Below are positions 15,197 through 23,300 of a stretch of 64,000 nt of DNA, in pieces; position 1 is the stretch's first letter, and each line of letters opens with the position of its first letter. Origin of the DNA: Solobacterium sp. (GTDB taxonomy: Bacteria > Bacillota_I > Bacilli_A > Erysipelotrichales > Erysipelotrichaceae). The stretch is from the NCBI GenBank assembly GCA_015256455.1, contig JABZMB010000002.1, positions 36,119 to 100,118 of the forward strand, read 5' to 3'. The position numbers were made by a program, and so were the translations under genes. The notes under the pieces were generated by a model. The model searched no databases. It was not told the origin of the DNA and saw only the letters and a list, made by a program, of their open reading frames with translations.

Positions 15197-16024
15197 ATGG
15201 GGATTATTGAAGTAAAAAATCTCAGTTTTGCATATGATGAAAGTGCCAAGACAATTGATGAAGTTTCTTTTTCGATTGAGGAAGGAACCTATACAACAAT
15301 TATCGGACACAACGGTAGTGGAAAATCCACAATCGCGAAGTTAATTGCAGGTCTTTTAGAGAAGGCATCTGGTTCAATCATCATTGATGGCAAGGAATTA
15401 AATGTAGAAAACTTAAGTAAAATTCGTTCCGATATCGGTATTGTTTTTCAGAATCCAGATAACCAGTTTATTGGTTCGACGGTGAGAGATGATATCGCTT
15501 TTGGACTTGAAAATCATTGTGTGCCTCAAGAAGATATGGACCGCATCATTGAAGAAAACGCAGCTCTTGTTGGAATGACAAAGTATCTAAATCAAGAACC
15601 GACACGATTAAGTGGTGGACAGAAACAGCGTGTTGCGATTGCAGGTGTACTCGCAATGAAGCCAAAGATTCTCATCTTTGATGAAGCGACATCGATGTTA
15701 GATCCACAAGGTAAAGATGAAATCAAACGTGTTATTACAGAATTACATGGTGAAAGCAAGTTGACGATTCTTTCTATTACACATGACATTGATGAAGTCG
15801 CTAAGAGTGATTATGTGATTGCGATGGATGGTGGTCATGTGGCAATGACAGGAACACCAAAGGAAATCTTTAAAGATTCCGATAAGTTAAAGAAGATGAA
15901 GTTTGATATTCCTTTCAGCTTAAAGCTGAGTGAGGAATTGCAGGTATGTGGTCTGCATGTTTCATCACATATTACACAGGAAGGACTGGTGGAAGAATTA
16001 TGCCAATTACATTCGAGCATGTAA
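15197..16024 (+). CDS. ecfA1: ECF transporter ATPase EcfA1
   Basis: A 275-residue ABC ATPase. Walker A GHNGSGKST, Q-loop QNPDNQF (typical of the A1 subunit), signature LSGGQKQRVAIAG and Walker B ILIFDEAT are all intact. With EcfA2 and EcfT it forms the shared energising module for vitamin and micronutrient uptake, to which separate substrate-binding S proteins dock at the membrane. CAGGAGA precedes the ATG. ecfA2 begins inside its last 25 bases. No S component is in the window, as expected for a group II (shared) module. Confidence 0.95.
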   Translation: MGIIEVKNLSFAYDESAKTIDEVSFSIEEGTYTTIIGHNGSGKSTIAKLIAGLLEKASGSIIIDGKELNVENLSKIRSDIGIVFQNPDNQFIGSTVRDDIAFGLENHCVPQEDMDRIIEENAALVGMTKYLNQEPTRLSGGQKQRVAIAGVLAMKPKILIFDEATSMLDPQGKDEIKRVITELHGESKLTILSITHDIDEVAKSDYVIAMDGGHVAMTGTPKEIFKDSDKLKKMKFDIPFSLKLSEELQVCGLHVSSHITQEGLVEELCQLHSSM

Positions 16025-16860
16025 AACATATTTATAGCACCGGTACACCTTACCAATATGATGCTTTAAAGGATATTAACCTGAATATTACAGAAAATAA
16101 AATTACAGCAATTATCGGACAAACAGGTTCTGGTAAGAGCACGCTAATTCAACATTTAAATGCATTACTATTACCAACCGAAGGCACAATTCACATTCTT
16201 GATCGTACAATAGACGCAAAAGAAACACCGAAGAAACTGAAGTCTTTACGTGGTGATGTAGGTCTTGTCTTCCAGTTTCCTGAATATCAGTTATTTGAAG
16301 AAACTGTTTTGAAGGATGTTGCGTTTGGTCCAAAGAACTTTGGATGTACGGAAGAAGAGGCTATTAAAAAAGCAAAAGACGCATTAAAGCTAGTTGGCCT
16401 TGGTGTTGAAAATTATGAAAAGAGCCCACTGGAATTATCTGGTGGACAAAAGAGAAGAACGGCAATTGCAGGTATCCTAGCGATGGATCCAAAGATTATT
16501 GTCTTGGATGAGCCGACGGCTGGTCTTGATCCAATCGGTACGGTACAGATGATGGAATTATTCTATGCATTAAACCGTAAATACAATAAGACAGTGCTAA
16601 TCGTATCACATGATATGGAGCAGGTTTATAAATACTGTGATGAAGTGGTTGTAGTGGAAGATGGAACAATCCGTTTCCATGATAGTACAAAGAAGTTCTT
16701 TGATAATTCTGAACTATGCCGTAGTATGAATATTCTTCCGCCAGCACTGATTCAGATGAAAGATAGCTTACGTAAGAAGGGATTTGAGATTCCGGATGAA
16801 ATTAGTGATATTCCAACACTTGCGAAAGAAATCGTTAGGCAGGTGAAGAATCATGGGTAA
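16000..16860 (+). CDS. ecfA2: ECF transporter ATPase EcfA2
   Basis: A 286-residue ABC ATPase with Walker A GQTGSGKST, signature LSGGQKRRTAIAG and Walker B IIVLDEPTAGLDP. The N-terminus MPITFEHVKHIYSTGTPYQYDALKDI is typical of EcfA2. The ATG at 16000 gives the family start; the frame is open to 15946 but that region lies within ecfA1. It overlaps ecfA1 by 25 bp and ecfT by 8 bp, so the three subunits are made in step. It pairs with EcfA1 as a heterodimer on the cytoplasmic face. Confidence 0.95.
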   Translation: MPITFEHVKHIYSTGTPYQYDALKDINLNITENKITAIIGQTGSGKSTLIQHLNALLLPTEGTIHILDRTIDAKETPKKLKSLRGDVGLVFQFPEYQLFEETVLKDVAFGPKNFGCTEEEAIKKAKDALKLVGLGVENYEKSPLELSGGQKRRTAIAGILAMDPKIIVLDEPTAGLDPIGTVQMMELFYALNRKYNKTVLIVSHDMEQVYKYCDEVVVVEDGTIRFHDSTKKFFDNSELCRSMNILPPALIQMKDSLRKKGFEIPDEISDIPTLAKEIVRQVKNHG

Positions 16861-17653
16861 TTTTACACTAGGACGTTATCTGCCATTAGATTCTCCAGTT
16901 CATAAGATGGACCCACGTGCAAAAATCATTGCAATGTTAGTGATGTTAATCGCAGTGTTTATTCCAGCCGGTTGGATTGGTTATGGAGTTATTTTTGTAG
17001 TAGCTGCTAGTACGATACTTATCTCGAAGCTAAGCTTTGGTTTTATTTGGAAATCCATGAAACCGATGTTGATGATGTTATTCTTCTTATTAATCATCAA
17101 TGCATTTGTGATGAAGACAGGAGAACCATTACTAACACTTGGAAGTTTTGTAATCTATAGTGGTGCAGTATTCCAAACACTTTATATTGCGATTCGACTC
17201 ATGTTGATGATTATGATTACAACATGTCTAACAGCCACAACAAAACCTTTAGATATGACTTTAGGTATTGAAGATTTATTGATGCCTTTAAAGAGATTCC
17301 ATGTACCAGCGCATGAGATTGCAATGTTAATTAGTATTGCGCTACGTTTCATTCCAGATTTAATTGAAGAAACACAGCGTATTATGAAGGCACAACAATC
17401 ACGTGGTGTAGATATGAAGGAAGGTAAACTCATGGAGAGAGTCATGGCGATTCTTTCTCTGATTGTTCCATTATTCGTATCTGCTTTACAACGTGCAGAA
17501 GATCTTGCGAATGCTATGGAGGCTAGAGGTTATGCGCCAGGAGAAAAGCGCACACGTTATAAAGTCTTAAAGATGGAAAAACGTGATTGCTTGTTATTGC
17601 TAGGTGCCTTTACAACTTTAATTGTGATGATTGGATTGGCGATTCTATTATGA
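16853..17653 (+). CDS. ecfT: ECF transporter transmembrane component EcfT
   Basis: A 266-residue membrane protein with several helices in the first half and the EcfT coupling region in the second. The two Ala-Arg-Gly-like coupling motifs that contact the ATPases are visible as AQQSRGVDM and AMEARGYAPG. LDPRAK-like start is present as HKMDPRAKIIAML. It anchors EcfA1/EcfA2 and the exchangeable substrate-binding proteins. It overlaps ecfA2 by 8 bp and truA by 4 bp. Confidence 0.95.
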   Translation: MGNFTLGRYLPLDSPVHKMDPRAKIIAMLVMLIAVFIPAGWIGYGVIFVVAASTILISKLSFGFIWKSMKPMLMMLFFLLIINAFVMKTGEPLLTLGSFVIYSGAVFQTLYIAIRLMLMIMITTCLTATTKPLDMTLGIEDLLMPLKRFHVPAHEIAMLISIALRFIPDLIEETQRIMKAQQSRGVDMKEGKLMERVMAILSLIVPLFVSALQRAEDLANAMEARGYAPGEKRTRYKVLKMEKRDCLLLLGAFTTLIVMIGLAILL

Positions 17654-18735
17654 TGCGCTATAAATGTGTTGTATCTTATGTCGGAAGAAATTATTCTGGC
17701 TGGCAATCACAGCGTAAGGGGGATTCCATTCAGGAAATCCTAGAAGCAGTGATTGAACGTATTACACAGGAAAAGGTGAATGTCATTGGATCTGGTAGAA
17801 CGGATGCAGGGGTAAACGCTAGCGCACAGGTATTCATGTTTGATACAAAGCGCAAGATGCCTGCTCGTAAGTGGATGGGCGCAATCAATGCGTTCTTGCC
17901 AGACGATATTCATATCATGGCAGTTGAAGAAAAGGATGATTGTTTCCACGCAAGATATAACGTTCGCTTTAAACAATATAACTATCGTATCAATCATGGG
18001 CCATACAACGTATTTACAAAAGATACAGTTTTTCAATGCCCGATGCATCTGGATGTAGAAAAGATGAGGGAAGGTATTCCTTACCTTGTTGGAACACATG
18101 ATTTTACATCCTTGAATTCTAGTTCTTTGGAAGAATATCCAGATCAAGTAAGAACAGTGCGTTCCATCACACTAACAGAAGAGGATGGTGTTATTACATT
18201 AGCTTTTGTAGGAAAGGGATTCTTACGATATATGGTTCGCATGATGGCTTCTGTATTCATTGAAATTGGACAGCATAAGTATGAACCAGCACATATTCAA
18301 GAGATTCTAGATGCAAAGCGTAAAAGTTTCCCACATAAAAACAGTCCCGCTGAAGGACTGACACTAGAGTATGTTGATTACTTTAAGACATTGGCGCTTG
18401 ATGAAATGGGAATGGTTCGTGAGTTTTTAATGGGGGATGATACCTCTTGTACAAACCAAGAACTTTCTATATTAGAGCAAGCAGTTAAAGAGAATGCTAG
18501 TCATAAGTTCTTTGCGATGACTACAAGACATAGCCAAGAATTATTGGGATATTATGAAATCAACGATGGAGAAGCTTCATTACATATTCTTGAAGAAGAA
18601 CGTGGTATCCCGCTAGCCAAAATCCTACTTCCACAACTAGAGAAACGCTTACAAAGGCAAGCAAACTTCAAGCCGATTCGGATTTATACAAAAAGTGGAA
18701 AAATTGTATCAAATTCAGTCGAAGAATCGAAATAA
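17650..18735 (+). CDS. truA: tRNA pseudouridine synthase A with extra C-terminal domain
   Basis: Residues 1-244 are a complete TruA: YVGRNYSGWQSQ, catalytic Asp52 in GSGRTDAGVNA, HARYNVRFKQYNY and FLRYMVRMMASVF. TruA isomerises uridines 38-40 of tRNA anticodon arms. Residues 245-361 (about 117) are additional; usual TruA ends near 245-260. The extension (ELLGYYEINDGEASLHILEEE, GIPLAKILLPQLEKRL) has a pattern that could be part of a GNAT acetyltransferase-like fold, a guess only. There is no stop or frame change between the parts. The ATG at 17650 overlaps the ecfT stop (ATGA); a second ATG follows at 17653. Confidence 0.93.
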   Translation: MMRYKCVVSYVGRNYSGWQSQRKGDSIQEILEAVIERITQEKVNVIGSGRTDAGVNASAQVFMFDTKRKMPARKWMGAINAFLPDDIHIMAVEEKDDCFHARYNVRFKQYNYRINHGPYNVFTKDTVFQCPMHLDVEKMREGIPYLVGTHDFTSLNSSSLEEYPDQVRTVRSITLTEEDGVITLAFVGKGFLRYMVRMMASVFIEIGQHKYEPAHIQEILDAKRKSFPHKNSPAEGLTLEYVDYFKTLALDEMGMVREFLMGDDTSCTNQELSILEQAVKENASHKFFAMTTRHSQELLGYYEINDGEASLHILEEERGIPLAKILLPQLEKRLQRQANFKPIRIYTKSGKIVSNSVEESK

Positions 18736-18740
18736 TCTAA

Positions 18741-18769
18741 TTGACTTGCGGGGTATCAACGGCTAAAAT
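18741..18769 (+). promoter_or_regulatory. Promoter of rplM-rpsI
   Basis: TTGACT at 18741-18746, exactly 17 bp, TAAAAT at 18764-18769. It starts 6 bp after the truA stop codon and gives the ribosomal protein pair its own promoter. Confidence 0.78.
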
Positions 18770-18775
18770 GGTAAA

Positions 18776-18818
18776 TGGCACTTCATGCCAATGTAGCCCC
18801 GGAAACTACATATGGAGG
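18776..18818 (+). promoter_or_regulatory. Structured 5' leader of rplM (candidate L13 leader)
   Basis: Two consecutive hairpins follow the predicted start site: TGGCA/TGCCA (18776-18780 with 18786-18790) and ATGTAG/CTACAT (18791-18796 with 18806-18811), then the Shine-Dalgarno GGAGG. An L13 leader element ahead of rplM-rpsI is known in low-GC Gram-positive bacteria and thought to mediate autoregulation; assignment to that family is by position and structure only. Confidence 0.55.
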
Positions 18819-18827
18819 AAAGTAAAA

Positions 18828-19262
18828 ATGCGTCAAACAACTATGTTAAAGCCAAGTGAAGTTGTTCGTCAATGGTATATCGTTGATGGAACTGACTGCA
18901 CATTAGGACGTCTAGCTACTCAGGTAGCAACATTATTAAGAGGCAAGCACAAGCCTGCCTACACACCACACGTTGACTGTGGAGATTATGTAATCGTAAT
19001 CAATGCAGATAAGATTAAGATTAGTGGTGACCAGGATGCAAAGAAGTTCTACTATAGTCATTCTATGTATCCAGGAGGACTTCGTACAAGAAGTACAAAG
19101 GTTATGCGTGAAAACTATACTGTTGAATGGGTTGAAAAGGCTATCAAGGGTATGTTACCACATAACAAATTGGGTGATGTACAGCGTAAGCATGTATTTG
19201 TTTACACTGGTGCTGAACACCCACACGCAGCTCAGAAGCCTGTTGAGCTGAAGGTAAAGTAA
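18828..19262 (+). CDS. rplM: 50S ribosomal protein L13
   Basis: A 144-residue protein of normal L13 length: QWYIVDGTDCTLGRLATQVA, LRGKHKPAYTPHVDCGDYVIVINA, and KGMLPHNKLGD. It is an early assembly protein of the large subunit. The ATG at 18828 follows TATGGAGGAAAG; the frame is open to 18741 but that part is promoter and leader. rpsI follows after 15 bp, the conserved order. Confidence 0.98.
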   Translation: MRQTTMLKPSEVVRQWYIVDGTDCTLGRLATQVATLLRGKHKPAYTPHVDCGDYVIVINADKIKISGDQDAKKFYYSHSMYPGGLRTRSTKVMRENYTVEWVEKAIKGMLPHNKLGDVQRKHVFVYTGAEHPHAAQKPVELKVK

Positions 19263-19277
19263 GGAGGATAAGACAAG

Positions 19278-19679
19278 ATGGCAACTAAGAAGAAAGTAAC
19301 TTATGTTGGAACAGGACGCCGTAAGCAGTCCGTTGCTCGTGTCTTCATGACTCCGGGTACAGGTGTTGTAACAGTTAATGGTCGTACTTTAGAAGAATAC
19401 CTACCACAAGCAACATTACGCATGGTAGTTAATTCACCATTAGTACTCACAGAAACTAAGGAACAGTTCGATATCAAGATCAATGTAGCAGGTGGCGGTT
19501 ATACTGGCCAGGCTGGTGCAATGCGTCATGGTATTGCTAGAGCTCTTCTAGAAGCTTCTGCAGATTACAGACTAGTATTAAAGAAGGCTGGTTTCCTAAC
19601 ACGTGATTCCCGTGAGAAGGAAAGAAAGAAGTACGGTTTAAAGGGTGCTCGTCGCGCTCCACAGTTCTCCAAGCGTTAA
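19278..19679 (+). CDS. rpsI: 30S ribosomal protein S9
   Basis: A 133-residue basic protein with the S9 pattern YVGTGRRKQSVARVFMTPG, GGGYTGQAGAMRHGIARAL, and the C-terminal KKYGLKGARRAPQFSKR, whose tail contacts P-site tRNA. AAGGAGG precedes the ATG. It ends the rplM-rpsI transcript, followed by an intrinsic terminator. Confidence 0.98.
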   Translation: MATKKKVTYVGTGRRKQSVARVFMTPGTGVVTVNGRTLEEYLPQATLRMVVNSPLVLTETKEQFDIKINVAGGGYTGQAGAMRHGIARALLEASADYRLVLKKAGFLTRDSREKERKKYGLKGARRAPQFSKR

Positions 19680-19706
19680 TTTGCTGGATTGGACAGTACA
19701 ACAAAC

Positions 19707-19743
19707 AAAAAACACTTTGCATATATGTGCAGAGTGTTTTTTT
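19707..19743 (+). terminator. Intrinsic terminator of rplM-rpsI
   Basis: Stem AAAACACT...AGTGTTTT with inner TGCA pairing, followed by a run of seven T residues. Confidence 0.88.
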
Positions 19744-20024
19744 CGTTTTGAACTAGTAGTGTAGAGTGGTGTATTTGATACGAATATAGAGGAAACTGAA
19801 AGGGTTTGCTAATAGTATTGTAGTATGCTTACAAATGTTAAGTTTTCCTTAAGATAATATATAGAATTTACATAGAAAAATAGAATTTATATGAAATATT
19901 TTCGACTTGTATAAAGATAGCGAAAACTAATGAAATCGATTTTTCGGAATTAGAAGAAATTGAAAAAATGTAGATACAGTATAGAGATTTTGATTACAGT
20001 GTATAAATTTGTTTTTATAATACT

Positions 20025-20114
20025 ATCGTCAAAATTACTAAAAATGATGTGACTTTTGAGTAATAAATGAGGGTTATTTGTAGTCTTAAAATCGAGTGCA
20101 TCAATTTTGACGAT
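20025..20114. repeat. 12-bp inverted repeat flanking 66 bp, overlapping a -35 box
   Basis: ATCGTCAAAATT at 20025-20036 and its exact reverse complement AATTTTGACGAT at 20103-20114. The right arm contains TTGACG, the -35 element of the adhesin promoter, so protein binding at the paired arms could control it. Confidence 0.6.
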
Positions 20115-20135
20115 TACAAAAATATCCTCTAAAAT
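20107..20135 (+). promoter_or_regulatory. Promoter of the large surface adhesin
   Basis: TTGACG at 20107-20112, 17-bp spacer, TAAAAT at 20130-20135. Confidence 0.7.
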
Positions 20136-20301
20136 TTATTATGGTTATAACTGCGCAGTTTTGTTTTATAACGCATTTCATTTTATAAGGAAACTGGCAG
20201 GATATATGTGAATTAAATGCAACTAAAGTAGCAGAATTAAAAATTTAATTACAACAGTGTATATTACGAAATAGCACAAAAAGTAAAGGGGATTAGTAAG
20301 T

Positions 20302-23300
20302 ATGAAAAATAGAAAAATGAGATTATTTTCCCATATTATGACAGTTATTTTGATGTTGAATATGGTACTAACAAACATCTTACCAACTCATGCAGTTGGT
20401 GCTACACCAACACCGGTTTCAGAGACGATTAACTTTGGGGCTAAAGGCTCATTGAAGATTAGCTTGAAACCAACCTCACCAACCGAAGTGAGGGGTATCG
20501 ATAATATTTCTACAGGTATCGAAATTGATGGTACTGGTTTAACACAACCAGTTGAAGGTTTGTATCTAGAAGTTGAAGTAAATACAAAGCAGTCGTCTAA
20601 GAATTTCAATGATACAAGAAATATTGAAAGTGATACTTACTTAGATAACTTTTCTACTCCAGCTGCAAAGACACAACCTATTATTAAATCTGAAGAAACA
20701 ATCGTTACAAATGATGGTAGAACAATTAAGCGTATTTATCTGAATAAGATTGATACAACAGTTAAATTGGAACTTCCTTATGTAATGAGTTTTTCAGATG
20801 GTATTACGCCAAAGGATTTTGAATTAAAACCAGTTGTGCGTGTATATGATAGTTCAAAGACTAATTTAGCAACACTAACAGAACAGACATATACAATTAA
20901 GTATAATAATCCATGGTTAATTAAGCAGGTTGCAGGTGAAGAAACAGATGATCAGCTTGTTTATGGTGGTATTAATAAGCAAGGTGATCCAAATTCTTTA
21001 TCTGATGATAGAACATCTGATGTCATCTTTAATTTTAGATTGAATAAATACGAGCGTTCATATCGTTCTGTTATCATCACAGACACACTTCCAACATATA
21101 TTAATTATGCTGGCCAAACGGTGACAGCACACTTTGATCCTGCAAAGAATCCAAATTGGACACTAGGTGCAGATGGTAAGACAGTAACCTTGCGATATGA
21201 TGTTCCGACGACGGGTGTACCACATTTATTTGATAACTATCGTGATAATCTGCCAGGATATTCAGAGTTAAGACTCTCTTTCCCGGGGGCGAAATATTTA
21301 AACGGTTCAGATCGAGTAGTATTTGAGAATAGCGCAACATTACAGGGTTTACCATATAATCCAAGTACTGCGGAAGATACGATTGGCAAAGTTTCTGGAA
21401 ATGAACATAACTTTGCGTCAGATAAAAAGAAGTTCCGTTTAGCAGGTGACGACTTTAGTGGTGATGGTATGCTTTCAAAGCGTGGACTTAAAACACTCAA
21501 GTTTGATAAGAATAGTTTAGCGGTACAAGAAGTTGACTATGGGGTTACATTAATCAATAAACTTGATAAACCTTTGACAGATATCGAATTTATTGAAGAT
21601 GTAGCAAATACAGATAACCGACTATTCTTAACAAAATTCTACGGTAATCTGGTTGCGTTCGGTTCTAAGATTGGTTTCCAAATGAGTCAGGTTGAAATTA
21701 GAGGTTATAAGGATGATGGGACATATGATATTCTTCCTGTGACACCTGATGGTCAAAATTGGTTGTTTAAGAGTGAAATGAATCAAACTGGTAAGACGCA
21801 ATTACGGTCTTATCTTGATCAGATTAATGATGGTTCTTTAGATCCTGCCAATGCGGCACCGATAGTACCTCAGTATAAGAAGGTAGGTTTATATCTAAAG
21901 GATGTAACACTTCAGCCAACAAACAGTATCATATTCAACTTGAAGATGATGTTCATGGATCCATTCCATGAGGAATATAGTGCGACAAAACCGTTAACGA
22001 ATGTCATTAAATTAACTTCAAATAAGGTGAACGATGATGGTTCTAAGACACCACTTAACTTAAGTGGTGAGTGGAATACTCTCTTTACACCACTTAATGA
22101 AAAGGTAAACCTTTGGAAACAAACCTTCTTCCAAAAAGTAGGTATGCCGGGTGAACGTTTTACAGCACGTTTGAATTTCAATTTAACAGAATTATCTAGC
22201 GCACGTTACTTTAAGAATCCAACATACATTGACTTACTACCTTTAGGTGTTTCTTTCGACTCACATACATATGTAACACGTGTGGTCAATCATATTGAAG
22301 GTTGGTCATTTGAATTCATTAAGAACTATAATGATACAGGTCATGATGCGGTAAAGATTAAGATGCCATCAGGCTATGCATATCAATTTGAAAATATGGC
22401 CTTTGATATTAAGGATTTAGTTATCAACGATGATATCATTCCAAGTAAGGCTGAAAATGATGAGTTAAATAACAATAATGAAGTATATTTCTACGCCGAG
22501 AACTGGACAAATGGTGTTCCACCAGAACTAACAGCGCAATATGATCCAAAAATCTTTGTAAATGATGACTTGGATATCAATATGAACGGTGTTACAAATG
22601 AGAAGATCTTGAAGGCAACTGCTAAGATTTTGGGTAATAACGTTGAGAGTATTCAATCGGATAAGCATATCCGTAGTTTAGAACCAAATATAGAAGGTGG
22701 AGCTGCTGTTTACGGTAGAGCATTCACAAATAAGACAATTACAACAGACTTTGCGGATGTTACAAATACAAGTGGTCTTTTCCAATATCGTATTAGTGTT
22801 CGTAACTACTACAACACACCAATGAATAAGATTGTGATGTATGACGTATTCCCGTTTGTAGGAGATGGTAGAAATTCTGCCTTCAGTAATACTCTACAAG
22901 GTCCAATTGAACTAAAGATTGGTTCAACTGATGTAAGTAGTCAGTATGATATTTACTATCGTACAGATAAATATCCAAATCCTAATGATGTAAATGAGCT
23001 ATCAAGCCCACTTTGGACTACAACACCTGCTGATTATTCACAGGTTACAGCCATCAAAGTTGTTGGTAAGAATGGTACGATTCTTGAACCATACCGTGTT
23101 TTATCAGCTTATCTGACAATGAAGGCTCCGAAGTATGATGCGGCTCTAACGGAAGCAATTGCATACAATAGTGCAAATGTTATCTATAACAATGAGACAA
23201 TCATGCGTCAGGTACCTGCAGTAGCAAACCAATTAATTGATGTAATGGATGTATCTGTAGAAAAGAAATGGTTAGATGCGGATGGTAACCCAATCGCTAC

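Larger units (their letters stand above)
19744..20301. other. Long AT-rich intergenic region before the surface adhesin
   Basis: No coding frame is credible here. It holds a pair of near-identical 13-base direct repeats beginning ATAGAATTTA (19861 and 19880), a TATAAT at 20016-20021, a perfect 12-bp inverted repeat (20025-20036 and 20103-20114) and a well-formed promoter at 20107-20135. The predicted message therefore has a leader of about 160 bases, in which I see no clear known RNA element. Confidence 0.55.

Noticed and set aside
20025..20114. Transposon ends or a MITE upstream of the adhesin
   Set aside because: The inverted arms are only 12 bp and no target duplication flanks them, so I keep it as a regulatory or invertible-segment candidate only.
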